Origin: Ailurus styani
Taxonomy: Eukaryota > Chordata > Mammalia > Carnivora > Ailuridae
Direction of reading: 5' to 3'
Length of the DNA: 64,000 nucleotides
Assembly (NCBI GenBank): GCA_002007465.1
Contig: LNAC01000066.1
Span: forward strand, 1,836,381 to 1,900,380
The notes beneath the pieces were generated by a model that saw only the letters and a program-made list of their open reading frames with translations, did not search any database and had not been told where the DNA came from. Within the stretch, counting starts at the first letter, position 1; each line of letters begins with the position of its first letter. This document shows, in pieces, positions 34,564 through 45,880 of the stretch. Both the position numbers and the translations under genes were made by a program.

Positions 34564-34953
34564 TAAAGAATTCATAGAAATGTTAGCACTCCATTTTTGG
34601 ACCTCTCTGAGTCTCTTGCCAAACTCTACCTGAGGCTGTAGCATTTAAGGATGTATGGTCACTATTCATTCATTTGGCAAGTATGAATGGAGTGCTGACT
34701 AGTCCCAGGACTGGGTGTAGCATTAAAGAGGCAATTAAAAAAAAATCTTCCCTACTCCATCCTGGAATTCCCTTTGGAGTGGGAAACATATTAACTTTAG
34801 TCTTACATCTCCACAATATTTAGCTTCATTTTGTTATCATTACCACTGCTACCATTATCACAACCATGAGCATTACAACAGGCCTCGGCTTAGCGCTTGC
34901 AATGTACCAGGTGATGGGGCAAAAAGCACTTCCTTGAAGAAAGGTGTTATGTC

Positions 34954-35140
34954 GGGGCACCTGTGTGGTTCAATCAGTTAAGCATCTGGCTTCAGCTCAG
35001 GTGATGATCGCAGCATCCTGGAATCAAGCCCCAAATTGGGCTCTGTGCTCAGCAGGGCGTCTGCTTCTCCCTTTCCCTATCTCCCTGCTTGTGCTCTGTC
35101 TCTCTCAGATAAATAAATAAAATCTTTAAAAAGAAAAGAA
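34954..35140 (+). repeat. CAN SINE, older copy, inside a MIR-like region
   Basis: 'Ggggcacctgtgtggttcaa' opens the element and 'cagataaataaataaaatct' closes it. MIR-like text flanks it on both sides (34850-34930 and 35150-35320), so it may have split a MIR. Confidence 0.88.
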
Positions 35141-35149
35141 AAGAACTAT

Positions 35150-35320
35150 GTGTACACCACTTACGCTCCATTCAGAAATTCTGAAAGGCAAATATATTAT
35201 TCCCATTTTACAGATCGGGAAGCTAAGGCCCAGTGACATGGCATTCAGCTTAATCTCATACAGCCTGGGAAAGTCTGGATTTGAACCTAGATTTGACAGG
35301 TTCCATAACTGGTTCTGTCT
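35150..35320 (+). repeat. MIR (3' part)
   Basis: 'Tattcccattttacagatcg', 'ggaagctaaggcccagtgac' and 'gtctggatttgaacctagat' are MIR wording. Confidence 0.72.
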
Positions 35321-35681
35321 CCAGCTCACAGAAGCTACTCCATAAATTTCATGGATGGCGATGAAAGTTTGCTTCTGTTTTTCTGGGAGGGTTAAGGTTC
35401 TGATCCACAGCCTTGGGTGTAGACTGCAGGATGTGGCCTTTCAGTTTTGGGTCCTGTCATGAGGATAAATATGCAAGAGGTCACTCTTCATCCTAATTCC
35501 TCTTGTGACATTGGCAGACACCTAGGAGGCTATATCCATTTGTCCCCAGCCCTTTCGTCCACAATTTCAAATGCATCTCTCTGAAGGGCATGGGCCTTGG
35601 TCTCCTCAATGACAAAACTATGAGGCTTGCTGTCGATGAGGATGTCTAATAGAGCTTTCTGCACTAATGAAAATTTTATTT
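35321..35681. other. Intron 1 segment, nothing recognised
   Basis: No gene or repeat family is recognised. Confidence 0.4.
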
Positions 35682-35899
35682 CTGTGCTATACAATATAAT
35701 TGCCACTTGTCATGTGCTGGCCATTGAGTAATTGATATGTGGCTAGTGTGACTGAGAAATGGGATTTTTAATTTTACTTAATTTTATTTTGAAGAGCCAC
35801 ATATAAAGAAATGATTACCAAATGGGACAGGGCAAACCTGGAATGATCTTTATCCTTCTGATCTTACACATATTATTGGGTTGCAAATAACATTTTTTA
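35682..35899 (+). repeat. hAT-like element and first copy of a local duplication
   Basis: The first part (gccacttgtcatgtgctggc, atgtggctagtgtgactgag) is an old non-autonomous DNA transposon of the 'agccacatgtggct' kind, family not asserted. From 35719 onward the sequence recurs at 36597-36787, including about 70 bases beyond the element's end, so the second copy arose by duplication rather than by separate transposition. Confidence 0.75.
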
Positions 35900-36596
35900 G
35901 TGAAATGGCATGAGGCATTGGAAGGGAATAGAAAAAGAAAAAATATCAGGACGTACCATGTATACTAAAAAGAAGTTTTATTTCACGTATTTGTGTCCTG
36001 GCTCATTTTGCAAAATTAATTTCCTCTAGTGATTCATGGTCAAAAAAAATTTGAAAACCTTTGCCTGTCCCTGAGGAATGTCACAGACACCGTGAGAGCG
36101 ACAGGCTTATATGGAGCTCCTTTATCCAGCCTGGGGCTCTGCAAGACCTCATTTTAGGAATATTCTGTTCTTCCAGATCCTACAGGCGTATCGTGTACAC
36201 GTGACTTCTCAGATGGTAATTGGAAGTGACTTTGTGGTCATCTATCTGTCTGGATGCAGAGATCCCAAACTGGTGGCCCACGGGCAGAATACACCCCCAC
36301 AGACAAGTCTTTTGGGAACCTTAGCATGTTTGTGCAGGACAATAATCCCCTGGGGCCCAGGAGCTTCTTCTACCTTTAGGCAAGCCAGTCTCCTCAGTTT
36401 TGTCCCCTTGGATTGATTTTCCACTGACATTACCTGCCTGGCCCCTGAAGGCATTTTGTGTTGCAACCTTGTTTAATATGCATAGAATACTGGCCCTGAA
36501 AGGAAACTGAGAGATCCAAGATTACAAGCCTTTTCCTTTTTCGAAGGGAAAACAGTGACCCAGGAATGGGGCGTGTCCGGCCTGAGGACTCAAGCC

Positions 36597-36787
36597 GGCC
36601 ATTGAGTAATTGAAATGTGGCTAGTGTGACTGAGAAATGGGATTTTTAATTTTACCTAATTTTATTTTGAATAGCCACATATAAAGAATGATTACCGTAT
36701 GGGACAGGGCAAACCTAGAATGATCTTTATCCTTCTTTTCCCTTCTGACCTTATACATATTATTAGTTTGCAAACAACATTTTTTGC
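36597..36787 (+). repeat. Second copy of the local duplication
   Basis: It matches 35719-35899 with roughly a dozen substitutions, one single-base gap and a 10-base insertion in a ccttc-rich spot. It begins abruptly at ggccattgagtaattg, inside the transposon. Confidence 0.85.
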
Positions 36788-36841
36788 AACCACTTCCCCC
36801 TCTCAGGGAAGAACCAGGTATTAACCTAAATCTCGGTAGGA

Positions 36842-36922
36842 CAGAGGAAGAAGGAAGAGAGGGAAGAAAGGAAGAAGGAGAGAGGGAGAGAGAAAGGAAG
36901 ACGGAGGGAGGGAGGAGATGAG
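36842..36922. repeat. Homopurine GA-rich tract
   Basis: About 75 of 80 bases are purines on the + strand (gaagaaggaagagagggaag and similar). Such tracts may form triplex DNA. They also appear as a proline/serine-rich open frame on the opposite strand, which is not a gene. Confidence 0.75.
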
Positions 36923-38229
36923 ACGCAGTGGGATGATGTGAGCCATCCTGTCAGACTGGGGAAAGGAGGACCTGACTGACACCTCAGATTTGGGGCTGGG
37001 GGGATGCTGTTGTGGAGCAATCACACCTGTAGGTGAATGGACTGTGGCAAAGGTCATCCAGGAGAGCCCCATAAAACTTGGAGCAATGGGATGAGCACTC
37101 TGGACACCAAAGAGGGGTCTCCGGGGGACCTCTGCCCTCTGAGCATTGAGGCTGCTTGGAATGGCTTTGAGAAGTCCCTAACTTGTGTCACTTGCACCTC
37201 ATTCTGGTCTCCTCTCAGGCAAACTGTCCTGATCTGAAGCGAGAGCATTTCCCTGCTGGTCCTGGGGTGGCCCGCATGGTGGGGACACAGCAGGTTCGGC
37301 CCCTCTCTGCACATCCGGGCTGCATCTGTAAAGGTGTGCTTGCGGATGAGAGGGAGCAGAAGGTGCACCGGGGGCCAGTTTGGAGAGAGAAGGAGTCATA
37401 AGTAGGTCCATGTCAGGCCTCCACCTCTTCAATTACAGAAGCTCCGAGGTCCCCAGGCGGGGACCACAACACCGGGGCCTTCAGGTGCCTGGCTGTGTGG
37501 GAGAGAAGTTGGCCAGGGGTGAGGCAAAAAGGAAGAGGTAGGAGCCATGGTGATCTGGAAGGATTTAGAAACAAACACCAGGGTGCCCAAGTAAAGCATG
37601 TCTGGGAACCCCATGCAATGCAAGCATCCCCTGGTCTGAGGGCTGTCCCTGAATGCCCACTAGGTCACTGGATGTTTGCATTCCATGTATGGTTTACGAA
37701 GGAATCCGTACAACCCAGAGGCCATTTCAGCGTTTCAAGGAAGGGTTTAAAGCTTCCAAAACCTCCCCCCCAAAAAAAAACCAAAAAGGGAAATGAAAAA
37801 GAAACCTCTAGACTAGATGTTTTCTATGTGTCTTCCGCTCTGATGCTAAAAACCGGAAGTCAAGGGGAGCCCGGGTGACAGCTGATATTTCTTTCATTTC
37901 TCAACAGTGTCTCAGAGCCTGAAGGCCCGCCAGCCTCAGGAAGCAAGCATTGTATAAGTATTCAAACCTCTGGCTCACAGGCCAAGGGACTGAGTCACTC
38001 AGAGCACAGACAATCGCTGGCTTCCTGGAGCTCCTGTACTTCCAACATGGCTTCCAGGACCTCAGAGGAAACCCAAATCGTATTTTCAGATAAGCCGTAG
38101 AGATGCTGGAAAAGGTCCCAGTGCAAGGCAGCCCCATGCTGCCTGCTGGCAATGCTTGGGCAGGTCCCCTTCTTTCCCTCAGGATACACTGGGCAGAGGA
38201 GGCCCAGCTGGGAAGGCCCCCTGGGAGGG
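36923..38229. other. Intron 1 segment, nothing recognised
   Basis: No exon or repeat family is recognised. Multiple open frames at 37054-37432 overlap on both strands. Confidence 0.4.
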
Positions 38230-38445
38230 GGCCTCTTCCAGATCTGCAGTGCCTGCCTGAACCCTAGCTCCAACATTTACAAGTGCTGTGACTTCAGGCA
38301 AATTAATGAAGTTCTCTGTACCTCAGATTGCCCCTAGATAAAAGAGGGATCCCATGGTATCTGTCTCCTGGGCCTGAGAGAATTCAGTGAGGTGGGAGGT
38401 ATGAAACCCTTAGCAAGGGGCCTGACGCAAAGTAATTGCCCAATT
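38230..38445 (-). repeat. MIR (reverse orientation)
   Basis: 'Agctccaacatttacaagtg', 'ctgtgacttcaggcaaatta' and 'agttctctgtacctcagatt' are reversed MIR order. Confidence 0.78.
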
Positions 38446-39160
38446 CCTGTTCCTGTTTGGCTCTTCTAATAGCCCCTCAGTGTCTGGGGGCTTGGTAAAG
38501 GAAGCGAGGAAGAGTGTCAGCAGTGTGACAAGAGACTTGGTGTTTATTGACAGGAGGCAACCCCAAGGGGGAAAAATGCCAGATTCACTAGGGATTTTCC
38601 CCTTCTCCATCAGTCTCAACTAAACCTCAGCCGTCCGTACCCAGCTCCCTAGATTAGATTTTTTAAAACTCCACGCCCCAGTGTAGCAAGATGATATTCT
38701 TGAAATATTAACTGGTATTTCCTTCAGCCGCCCTTCTCGCTCCTTCCCCCTCTAATCAGGGAAGGAGGCCTCAGGGCCAGGATGGGCAGCAGAAGGCAGA
38801 GACAAAAGAGGCCGCTTCCTGGCTTTTGAATTTCAAGTCAGTGCCCTCAGAACAGGAAGGATCCATTACAAAGCTAAATAATCTAGAGAAAGTATAAATT
38901 AGATAGGGCAGAAAGGGCTCCTTTACCCCCAGCGAACAAAAAATGATTCCCTGGCCCAGAGGTGGGGAGGAGACTCTCAGGAAAAGAAAGGAGAACACAG
39001 ATCTATTTGAGTCCTCAGAAAAGAGGCCCGTGCTTCCCCCGCTGGGCTGAGCCCTGGACCAGGCCCCCCCAGTGAAGAGCAGGATGGAGGTACAAACTGC
39101 CTGCCACTTAGTTTCTGCTTATCTTGAAAGAGGAAACACGCTGACTTACAAGAATGGAGG
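38446..39160. other. Intron 1 segment, nothing recognised
   Basis: No gene or repeat family is recognised. Confidence 0.4.
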
Positions 39161-39162
39161 CC

Positions 39163-39360
39163 TTTTTTTTTTTTTAGTCATAAAGTGTTTTATTGACTTC
39201 AATCAGAAATATATGGGTTTTTTCTTTATTCTTTTTTTTTTTTTTTTTAAATTAATAAGATAANATGAACATAGAAGTAAGGGGAACGTTAATTCTATGA
39301 CTGGATCTGGACCAGCTTTCTGAATTCACCAAATCGACAACAAATATGCAGTTCCCATTC
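39163..39360 (-). pseudogene. Candidate retrocopy 3' end on the minus strand
   Basis: On the minus strand an AATAAA signal (complement at 39189-39194) is followed 13 bases later by an A13 run (T13 at 39163-39175), the pattern left by a reverse-transcribed mRNA. A second AATAAA (39225-39230) lies just downstream, in the minus direction, of an A17 run (39232-39248). The body would extend toward the GC-rich segment at 39361-40020. I cannot name a parent gene. It could instead be a real antisense transcript end or a fortuitous A-rich spot. A single N at 39264 shows that base calling was uncertain here. Confidence 0.35.
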
Positions 39361-40020
39361 CAACAAGGGACTTCACTCTCACGTGAAGAATACCTTCCAG
39401 CTGCGGGCTGGGGGTCAGGCCTCACCCCCCTTCCCTCCACCCCCCACCGCCCCCCAGGCCCTGGCCGTGCTAAGGAGCCCGGCTGGGTCTAGCAGCTCCA
39501 TCTGCTCGAGCTGTCACGCGGCAACCGGGCTGTCGGGCAAGAGCCGTCTGTCCAGCCAGGAGCGTGCCCTTCTCACACGTGTTGTGACAACACGCTCCGG
39601 AAGGAGGTGGCATGAGCCACGCAGCCAGCCACACTCCACGACCACGGAGCTGCCGAGCCTGGCAGAGAGAGAGGCTGGGGAAGTTTGCGTGGCGGCGAAG
39701 GTTCGACAAGAGCGTGTTGGGGTGACAGACTGTGTTAGTGACGTTCCCGACCTGCTGACACGGGGAAGTGTGGCCAGGCAGGGCCATCTGGGCAGGAACC
39801 CAGGGATCCCCAGAGCGCCCCTGCCTCTGCCCGGCGCCAGCTGCCGGCACCTGCTGAGCTGCCTCTCTGGGTGCCCCACACGCACACCTGTCAGGCCATC
39901 CGTCCCGGCCCAGGGAAGTGGCTCCAGGCGGCCATCCCCTCACCCTGGGGACAGCCATCGCGGCCCCTTCATCCTCACCCTCGGCCACAGAGGCTCAGCT
40001 ACTGCGCCCAGTTTCCTGGT
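39361..40020. promoter_or_regulatory. Orphan CpG-rich segment in intron 1
   Basis: By hand I count about 39 CpGs in 660 bases at roughly 60% GC, an observed/expected ratio near 0.6, while the intron around it is CpG-poor. Open frames run on both strands (276 codons at 39383-40213 plus, 172 codons at 39470-39988 minus), as expected in GC-rich DNA, and neither resembles a known family. It may be an intragenic CpG island with promoter or enhancer activity, or the GC-rich body of a retrocopy ending at 39163 on the minus strand. Confidence 0.5.
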
Positions 40021-40199
40021 CTGTACCCCTCAAACATTATTCCTCAATCTCTGCGGAATATATGTACGTAGTTTAAATCAGCCTGGTAGTGGATGGATGA
40101 TTACTGTGGGGGGAATAGTCAGATCTCCCCGTAGCCTCTCCCAAGCCCACTCCCTCGCCAGAGGGATCCCCTCTTGGCACTTCGGCGTGGCAGGCCGTA

Positions 40200-40440
40200 G
40201 AGCTTCGTGGTGAGAACTGCCTAGGTTCCGGTCCTCCTTCTGCCATTTACTAATGGCGTGGCTGTGGGCAAGTGACCTCAGCACTTCGGGCCTCCGTTTC
40301 CCCATCTGTAAAATAGGGATAATAATATCGCCCCACCCCGAATTATGAGAACTCAGTGAGATGGCATATATACACTGCAGAGCCCAGTTCCTGACACAGG
40401 AACCACTCTGCAAATACTCTCTCTTACGCTTCCAGGCCTT
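40200..40440 (-). repeat. MIR (reverse orientation)
   Basis: 'Ggctgtgggcaagtgacctc', 'gtttccccatctgtaaaata' and 'gggataataatatcgcccca' are unmistakable reversed MIR wording. Confidence 0.85.
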
Positions 40441-41514
40441 TCCTTGGGCATTTGCCCCTGCTGTCTCTTCATGCATGGCTTCATTCCGAGCACTCTCTTC
40501 ATACTTGTGCATCTTGGACCACTGACCCCCCACCTCCACCCCCAGCCCACCTTGGCTAATGCTAAGCCTCAGCACGACTCCAGATTTATGGAAATATATT
40601 CTACAGTGAACTCCCTCCCCCACCTGCCTGTGACCTGTGTGCCACGCTGCAGGTTGCACTCTCTTGTATCCTGTTATCCTAGAACGCACACCTCAGACAC
40701 TGATGCACGCACGCCTAAGTTCTCTCCCTCCCCCTCTGGGCCTCAGCCTTCTCATTTGCTAAATGAAACCATGGGATTCATCTTACTTGTTCTTGTCTTT
40801 GTCCACCAAGCAGTTATTGAGCACTTATAGGCCTGGCACGGACAGTGCTGAGACAGACAGGACACAGTGGTCCCTGCCCTCACGAGGCTCACAATCTCTG
40901 TATTAGGTAACCTCCCCGCCCAGGGAGCTCTGATGGGTTCCAGGGATTCGCACGATGATCATAGATGTTATGACACCATGAGATGATACACGTGGGGCCC
41001 TCAGGGGTTACCAAAAGCAGCTCTCACGTTCTCCCGAGCAGAGTTTGCAGAAAACAAATCACTCACCTCTTCTAAGTATGCACACACAACTGACACGCCA
41101 ACACGTCCCCCTGGAAACAGCAGATGTGCCCAAAATACACCGCCCCAGGAAAACATAGATCATAGCCTCTGTTTCCCACAACAGGAAACACCCAATTCAC
41201 ACATTCCTCGGCAGGATACACCAAAAGCGTGTCAGCCACCCACCTCTGCAGCCCGCAGAAACCCATCAACGGAAAGATCAGCGATGGGGGAGAAAGAAGA
41301 GGTTGCTTTGAGGTGGTGAACGGGCTGCAGCCGCGGCTTCTCTTCCTGAGCGGCAGCAGGGAGGGAAACCAGAAAACCTTTGCCCAAGTTGGACTGGTCC
41401 CAAAACAGATTTGACGATATTTGAGCCAAACTCGGGAGCAAGTGGCAGGGGGCAATTTAGAAAGAATTCCTGCATTGAGTTAGAGGTGGGGGTGCATGAC
41501 TTCAGAGAGCCTTC
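40441..41514. other. Intron 1 segment with one ancient repeat
   Basis: At about 40795-40905 an ancient MIR/L2-class fragment is visible (agcagttattgagcacttat, ccctgccctcacgaggctca). The rest is unassigned and shows no coding signal. Confidence 0.48.
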
Positions 41515-41735
41515 GACATTGATTTTTGTTTATTAAGACCAGGCAGTGTCCCAAGCACTTTTATATAATTTAAGTGATTAATACTCACAGCTGACCTGAG
41601 TTGTTCCCACTCTAGGGATGAGCAAACAGAGACAGGTGTCATCATGCACTTAACTTGTTCAAGGTCACACAGCCGGCAGGCAGCAGAGCTAGAATGCAGA
41701 CTGCACCCTCCTGACTCCAGCATCCTGAACCCCTG
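41515..41735 (+). repeat. MIR (ancient SINE)
   Basis: 'Tcccactctagggatgagca', 'ttgttcaaggtcacacagcc' and 'ggcagcagagctagaatgca' follow MIR order. Confidence 0.8.
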
Positions 41736-42345
41736 TGCCCGGTGCCTCTCAGGGCGGGGATCCCCTGCCACTGCTGTCTTTCCCCAGGAGACTGGATCAG
41801 GGCTGCAGGCCCCAGTGCAACTCCAAAACCAAACTCAAGGTCATGTCGTAAAGGACCAGAGACTCGTCTATACAGACCCCACCCTAACCTGTCAGGCAGA
41901 CTGCTTTCTCCCCGTGAAATGCCTAGATCCACAGTCGGGTCTCCTCCTCGGTACTTAGGAAATACCTGTGAACACACTCCGGGTACTTGGGGCCCTAATG
42001 AAGCCATGAGCTGCGACGTGTGACAGCTGCGGCACCCGGCTGCTTCCCGGGGCCCGGGGCGGTTGCAAGCTCATTTTGGAACTGGTTGATTCTCTCTACT
42101 TGATGTTTCACTGTTCAGGCAGAAGCTGTACTGTTTTTATTACACTTCCAGCCATTTTTCACAGCGGTTGTGTTGTCTTCAAGACAGCTTTGTCACTCTT
42201 TTAATTATGCCCCAAGATACCATAGGTGCTTCTACCTCCTCAAGACAAGTTGAAAGAGGACGCGATTAGAATGGAGGGACGTCTTTTTCTACAAGGTCAG
42301 GCCACCCTCAGAGGGGGAGGGACGGATCGTGCAGGTGCCACGTCA
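41736..42345. other. Intron 1 segment, nothing recognised
   Basis: No gene or repeat family is recognised. Confidence 0.4.
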
Positions 42346-42549
42346 GTAAGGGGAGCCTAACTTAGCTCACGTTGTCTGTGAGAGGGGAAGCACGCCCTTA
42401 TCGGCTTTTAAGAGAGACTAATCTAATGACAACGCCCGCAAGTTGAAGAGTGAGACCAATTAATAGAGAGAAGGGAGTGTGTGGAGGGAGGAAGAAGCAC
42501 AGAAAAGGACACGCAGAGCCAGAACCAGCTTTTAATTGGAGGGGATTTT
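42346..42549 (+). repeat. Intra-intron duplication, copy A
   Basis: About 204 bases, starting gtaaggggagcctaactta and ending at ttaattggaggggatttt, recur in direct orientation at 44226-44430. A hand alignment gives about 16 differences, near 92% identity. The flanks are unrelated. I do not recognise the unit as a named transposon and see no tail or inverted ends. Confidence 0.88.
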
Positions 42550-42827
42550 GTAAATCATTTTGTCCCACCTGCTCAGTGACCGTGGAGGGAGGATGTGTCC
42601 AAGACGGCAAAAGCAGGCAACAGCAGAGCGGGAACTGGAACTCAGGCCAGTCCGGCCTCATGGATGAGAAACTCCTGAGGCAGGAATGACAGCCCACCGG
42701 AGGGAGGGAGGAAAGCTGGGTGCAGTGCGGGAATCTCGTGTTGAGCTTAATTCTTGCTCCTTTGACTGCTCTTAACTTATCCGGAGGCCAGCCACCCTCC
42801 CCTTCCAATTCGCTGTTGTGCTCCAAC
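42550..42827. other. Intron 1 segment, nothing recognised
   Basis: No gene or repeat family is recognised. The last bases (ccaacactttt) are the target of the next SINE. Confidence 0.4.
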
Positions 42828-42828
42828 A

Positions 42829-43010
42829 CTTTTTTTTTTTAACTTGACAGAGAGAGAGATCACAAGGAGGCAGAGAGGCAGGCAGAGAGAGAGGAGGAAG
42901 CAGGCTCCCCAGTGAGCAGAGAGCCCGATGCAGGGCTCGATCCCAGGACCCTGAGATCATGACCTGAGCCGAAGGCAGCGGCTTAACCCACTGAGCCACC
43001 CAGGTGTCCC
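42829..43010 (-). repeat. CAN SINE, minus orientation, with target duplication
   Basis: It runs from the T-run to gagccacccaggtgtccc. The target ccaacactttt is present before the insert and again from about 43014. Confidence 0.92.
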
Positions 43011-43567
43011 TGATCCAACACTTTTAAATTATTTCTGTCACATTTGGGAAGAGCTTTACTTGCAAATTTAGTCATGGAATCAAGTTGTATTTTCTCTTAG
43101 AACTAAAGGTCTGCTATATGTCTATTTCAGACCCTTCATTTTTCACCTCAAAGGCGTTGACCAAGCTGATTTTCTGTCTTAACAAAGTAAACTGACAGCC
43201 ATTGCCAACTGACTTCTTCTAGTCTTGGAAAAGTTAAGATTGTTCAGTCTCACAGTACCTGAAAAATAGTGATTTTTTTAAAAGATTAGTATTCATTTTA
43301 TTGCTTGGACTCTTTTTTGTTTCCAGATCGAATTCAGGATGAGTGAATGTGTGTGTAATTGGTTCGGATTGCAAACTGCTTTTGAGTACAACTTTAAAAC
43401 TCTTCAAGGATGAAAAGGAATAATTTAAGTCTGATGTGGTATACCCGAATTGATTTGTACATGTTATTTTTATATAAATAGGATTCAACCAGACTTCCTT
43501 TCTTGTCCCCATTCATTTCTTGTCCTTAGTGTCTCATGTTCCATTTGTGGATCTATAAAGTTGAAAT

Positions 43568-43728
43568 GTCCAATAATGGTAGCGCTAGGCACATGTGGCT
43601 ACGTAAATGTAAATTTATATTAATTAAAATGAGATAAAATTAAAAATTCAGTACTTCAGTCATGCCAGCCATGTTTCAAATGCCCAACAGCCACATAGGG
43701 CTAGTAATTATTATATTGGACAGTATAA
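43568..43728 (-). repeat. hAT-like element of the 'agccacatgtggct' kind
   Basis: 'Ggcacatgtggctacgtaaa', 'attaattaaaatgagataaa' and 'gccacatagggctagtaatt' are the reverse orientation of the element at 35682. The exact family name is not asserted. Confidence 0.62.
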
Positions 43729-44225
43729 ATATTGAATATTTCTATACGCAGAAATCTACTGGACAGCACTCCTTACAGACTAGAAGCTGCCAATGTCTCT
43801 CCTAAGTGCCCTTTACTGGCCATGTTTTAGAAACATCACATGATCCAGGACTCTAAACTTGGTAACTTCATGGACTATTTCACAAGTCAGCCAAGCTAAT
43901 GTCCTTTGAGGCTCATGGCTTCTCTAAAATGTTGGTGTCAAGGACAGGTAATTCAAAATTCAAGTACAAGTCAATCTGGAATTAAAGAGATATTTATACA
44001 TAAGACAAGTGTTATAAATCATGTGACTGGCTTCTAGCACCTTCTGAGATCAAAATTTGTGGAAATAATAACCAGCAGAAAAACAACAATAAAATTTCAG
44101 TGTTTTGGGGGAGGGTGGTTAGAGATTGGTGGGAAGAAATGTCACCTTCCACACACACACAGAGTATGGTTTGATTATGGGGTTGATTTAATTACCCAAG
44201 GATGCAAAATCTTGTTGGAAGCACG
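43729..44225. other. Intron 1 segment, nothing recognised
   Basis: No gene or repeat family is recognised. A short (CA)n of about 10 bases lies at 44152. Confidence 0.4.
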
Positions 44226-44430
44226 GTAAGGGGAACATAACTTAGGTCACGTTGTCCGTGAGAGGGGAGCACACCGTTACCGGCTTTTAAGAGAGACTAA
44301 CCTAATGACAACGCCGGCAAGTTGAAGAGTGAAACCAGTTAAGGGAGAGAAGGGAGTGTGTGGAGGGAGGAAGAAACACAGAAAAGGACACACAGAGCCA
44401 GAACCAGCTTTTAATTGGAGGGGAGTTTTC
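44226..44430 (+). repeat. Intra-intron duplication, copy B
   Basis: Direct repeat of 42346-42549 about 1.88 kb downstream. It contains the shared blocks cggcttttaagagagacta, gggagtgtgtggagggagg and gaaccagcttttaattgga. Confidence 0.88.
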
Positions 44431-45584
44431 AGGGCAAGAGCTCATATGGCATAGCTCAGCCTAACTTCCCTTGACCCCTAGAGTTCCTGTTGACACTATC
44501 TGAAGAAAGGTCTTCACACGTCTGTAAGCTCGAATCTTGCTACACTGCTGCCCTTTTATAATCACAGTTTACATCAGCAATCTGGAAGAACTCACACAAA
44601 CGACGTCTGCATTTCTTTTTATGGGATGATTTACAAACTTCAGACATTTGTGGGTTTCCAGCCACAGTCAGCAGCACCAAAGCAGCACCCTCATCCTAAG
44701 GGAAGCAGCAGAGTTAGGCCTGGGGGACCCATCACTAACTCTGCCCCCAGAAAACCCATTTTCCTAATCTGGCCTCTCACCCGGATTTTACACCTTTTTA
44801 TCTGAGTGGGTCAAAGACTCAGTCTTGACTGAAGACCATGATCACGAATCAGTTTCCCCAGAAAATCAAATCAGGGAAAAATCTAATTGATCTTGGAAGT
44901 TGGTTCTCAACCAATAAGGCAGGTTAAATTGGAAGAGGTAAATGAGAATTCGGGCAGTGATCCTGGAGGGAATTTTGGATAATTTTGAGACTTCGCATCG
45001 CTGTTGGTGACTATTATCCTGTTAGTTCTTACTTGATTTTCAGACTCACAGTTTTGTTTCCCTCAGCAATCATGGATCACTACACCGCTCAGTTAAACAG
45101 GATCTACATTTTTCTCACAAATTGGTGGGAGAGGGGAGAGTGAACTATTTTCCAGGGATGGTAAGGATGAATCAGAGAAAGAAGAGGAGATGGAATGAAT
45201 GGTTATGGACTTCTGGGGGTGGAGGGTGGCGGGATTGCTCTGAGCTGTGGGGCAGGTGTGATGGTCATGGTACCAGTGAGCATTTGTGGAACACTTGATG
45301 TGCTTTTTGAAATGCTTTACATGTATTAACCCATTTAGTGAGTTAATTAATGATTTGGTTAACCAGCTAACTCACTACATTTTGTCTTAAATTTAAGACA
45401 GCAGAAAAGTTGAATAAGGGGCAGGGACTCCTTGAGACAAAGATTCTGAGAAGGAGACTACTCTCCCACCTCGGATAGCCAAGTTGTCAGATGCAGCACT
45501 TTCGGGGCTCAGTAACCAGTTTTTTGCCCTGTAGCACACTGGGGATTCAGGAGACCTGTAAGTGGAAGATAATTGAAAGTCCAT
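44431..45584. other. Intron 1 segment, no gene seen
   Basis: A MIR fragment (tgctttacatgtattaaccc) lies at about 45280-45345. Nothing else is recognised. Confidence 0.45.
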
Positions 45585-45880
45585 GGGCGCCTGGGTGGCT
45601 CAGTCAATTAAGCCTTTGGCTCAGGTGCTTCATGATCTCAGGGTCCTGGGATTGAGTCCCACATCGGGCTCCCTGCTCTGCAGGGAGTCCGCTTCTCCCT
45701 CTGCCGCTCCTCCTACTCATTCTCTCAATCTCTNCACTCATTCTCTCAATCTCTCTCTCTCAAATAAATAAAATCTTTTTTTAAAAAAAAGAAAAAGGCT
45801 GGGCGCCTGGGNTACTCATTCTCTCAATCTCTCTCTCTCTCAAATAAATAAAATCTTTTTTTAAAAAAAAGAAAAAGGCT
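45585..45880 (+). repeat. CAN SINE with N-marked assembly duplication in its tail
   Basis: The head gggcgcctgggtggctcagt starts at 45585. The CT block and tail then occur repeatedly: the string ctcattctctcaatctct appears three times (near 45716, 45737 and 45816), with single Ns at 45734 and 45812 at the joins. The text 45735-45811 is nearly repeated by 45813-45890, including the first bases of the next SINE. This is best explained as a false duplication made when gaps were closed. Confidence 0.85.

Noticed and set aside
39383..40213. 276-codon plus-strand open frame
   Set aside because: It comes from a GC-rich, CpG-rich segment where frames on both strands are open. No recognisable protein family, and the opposite strand is equally open.
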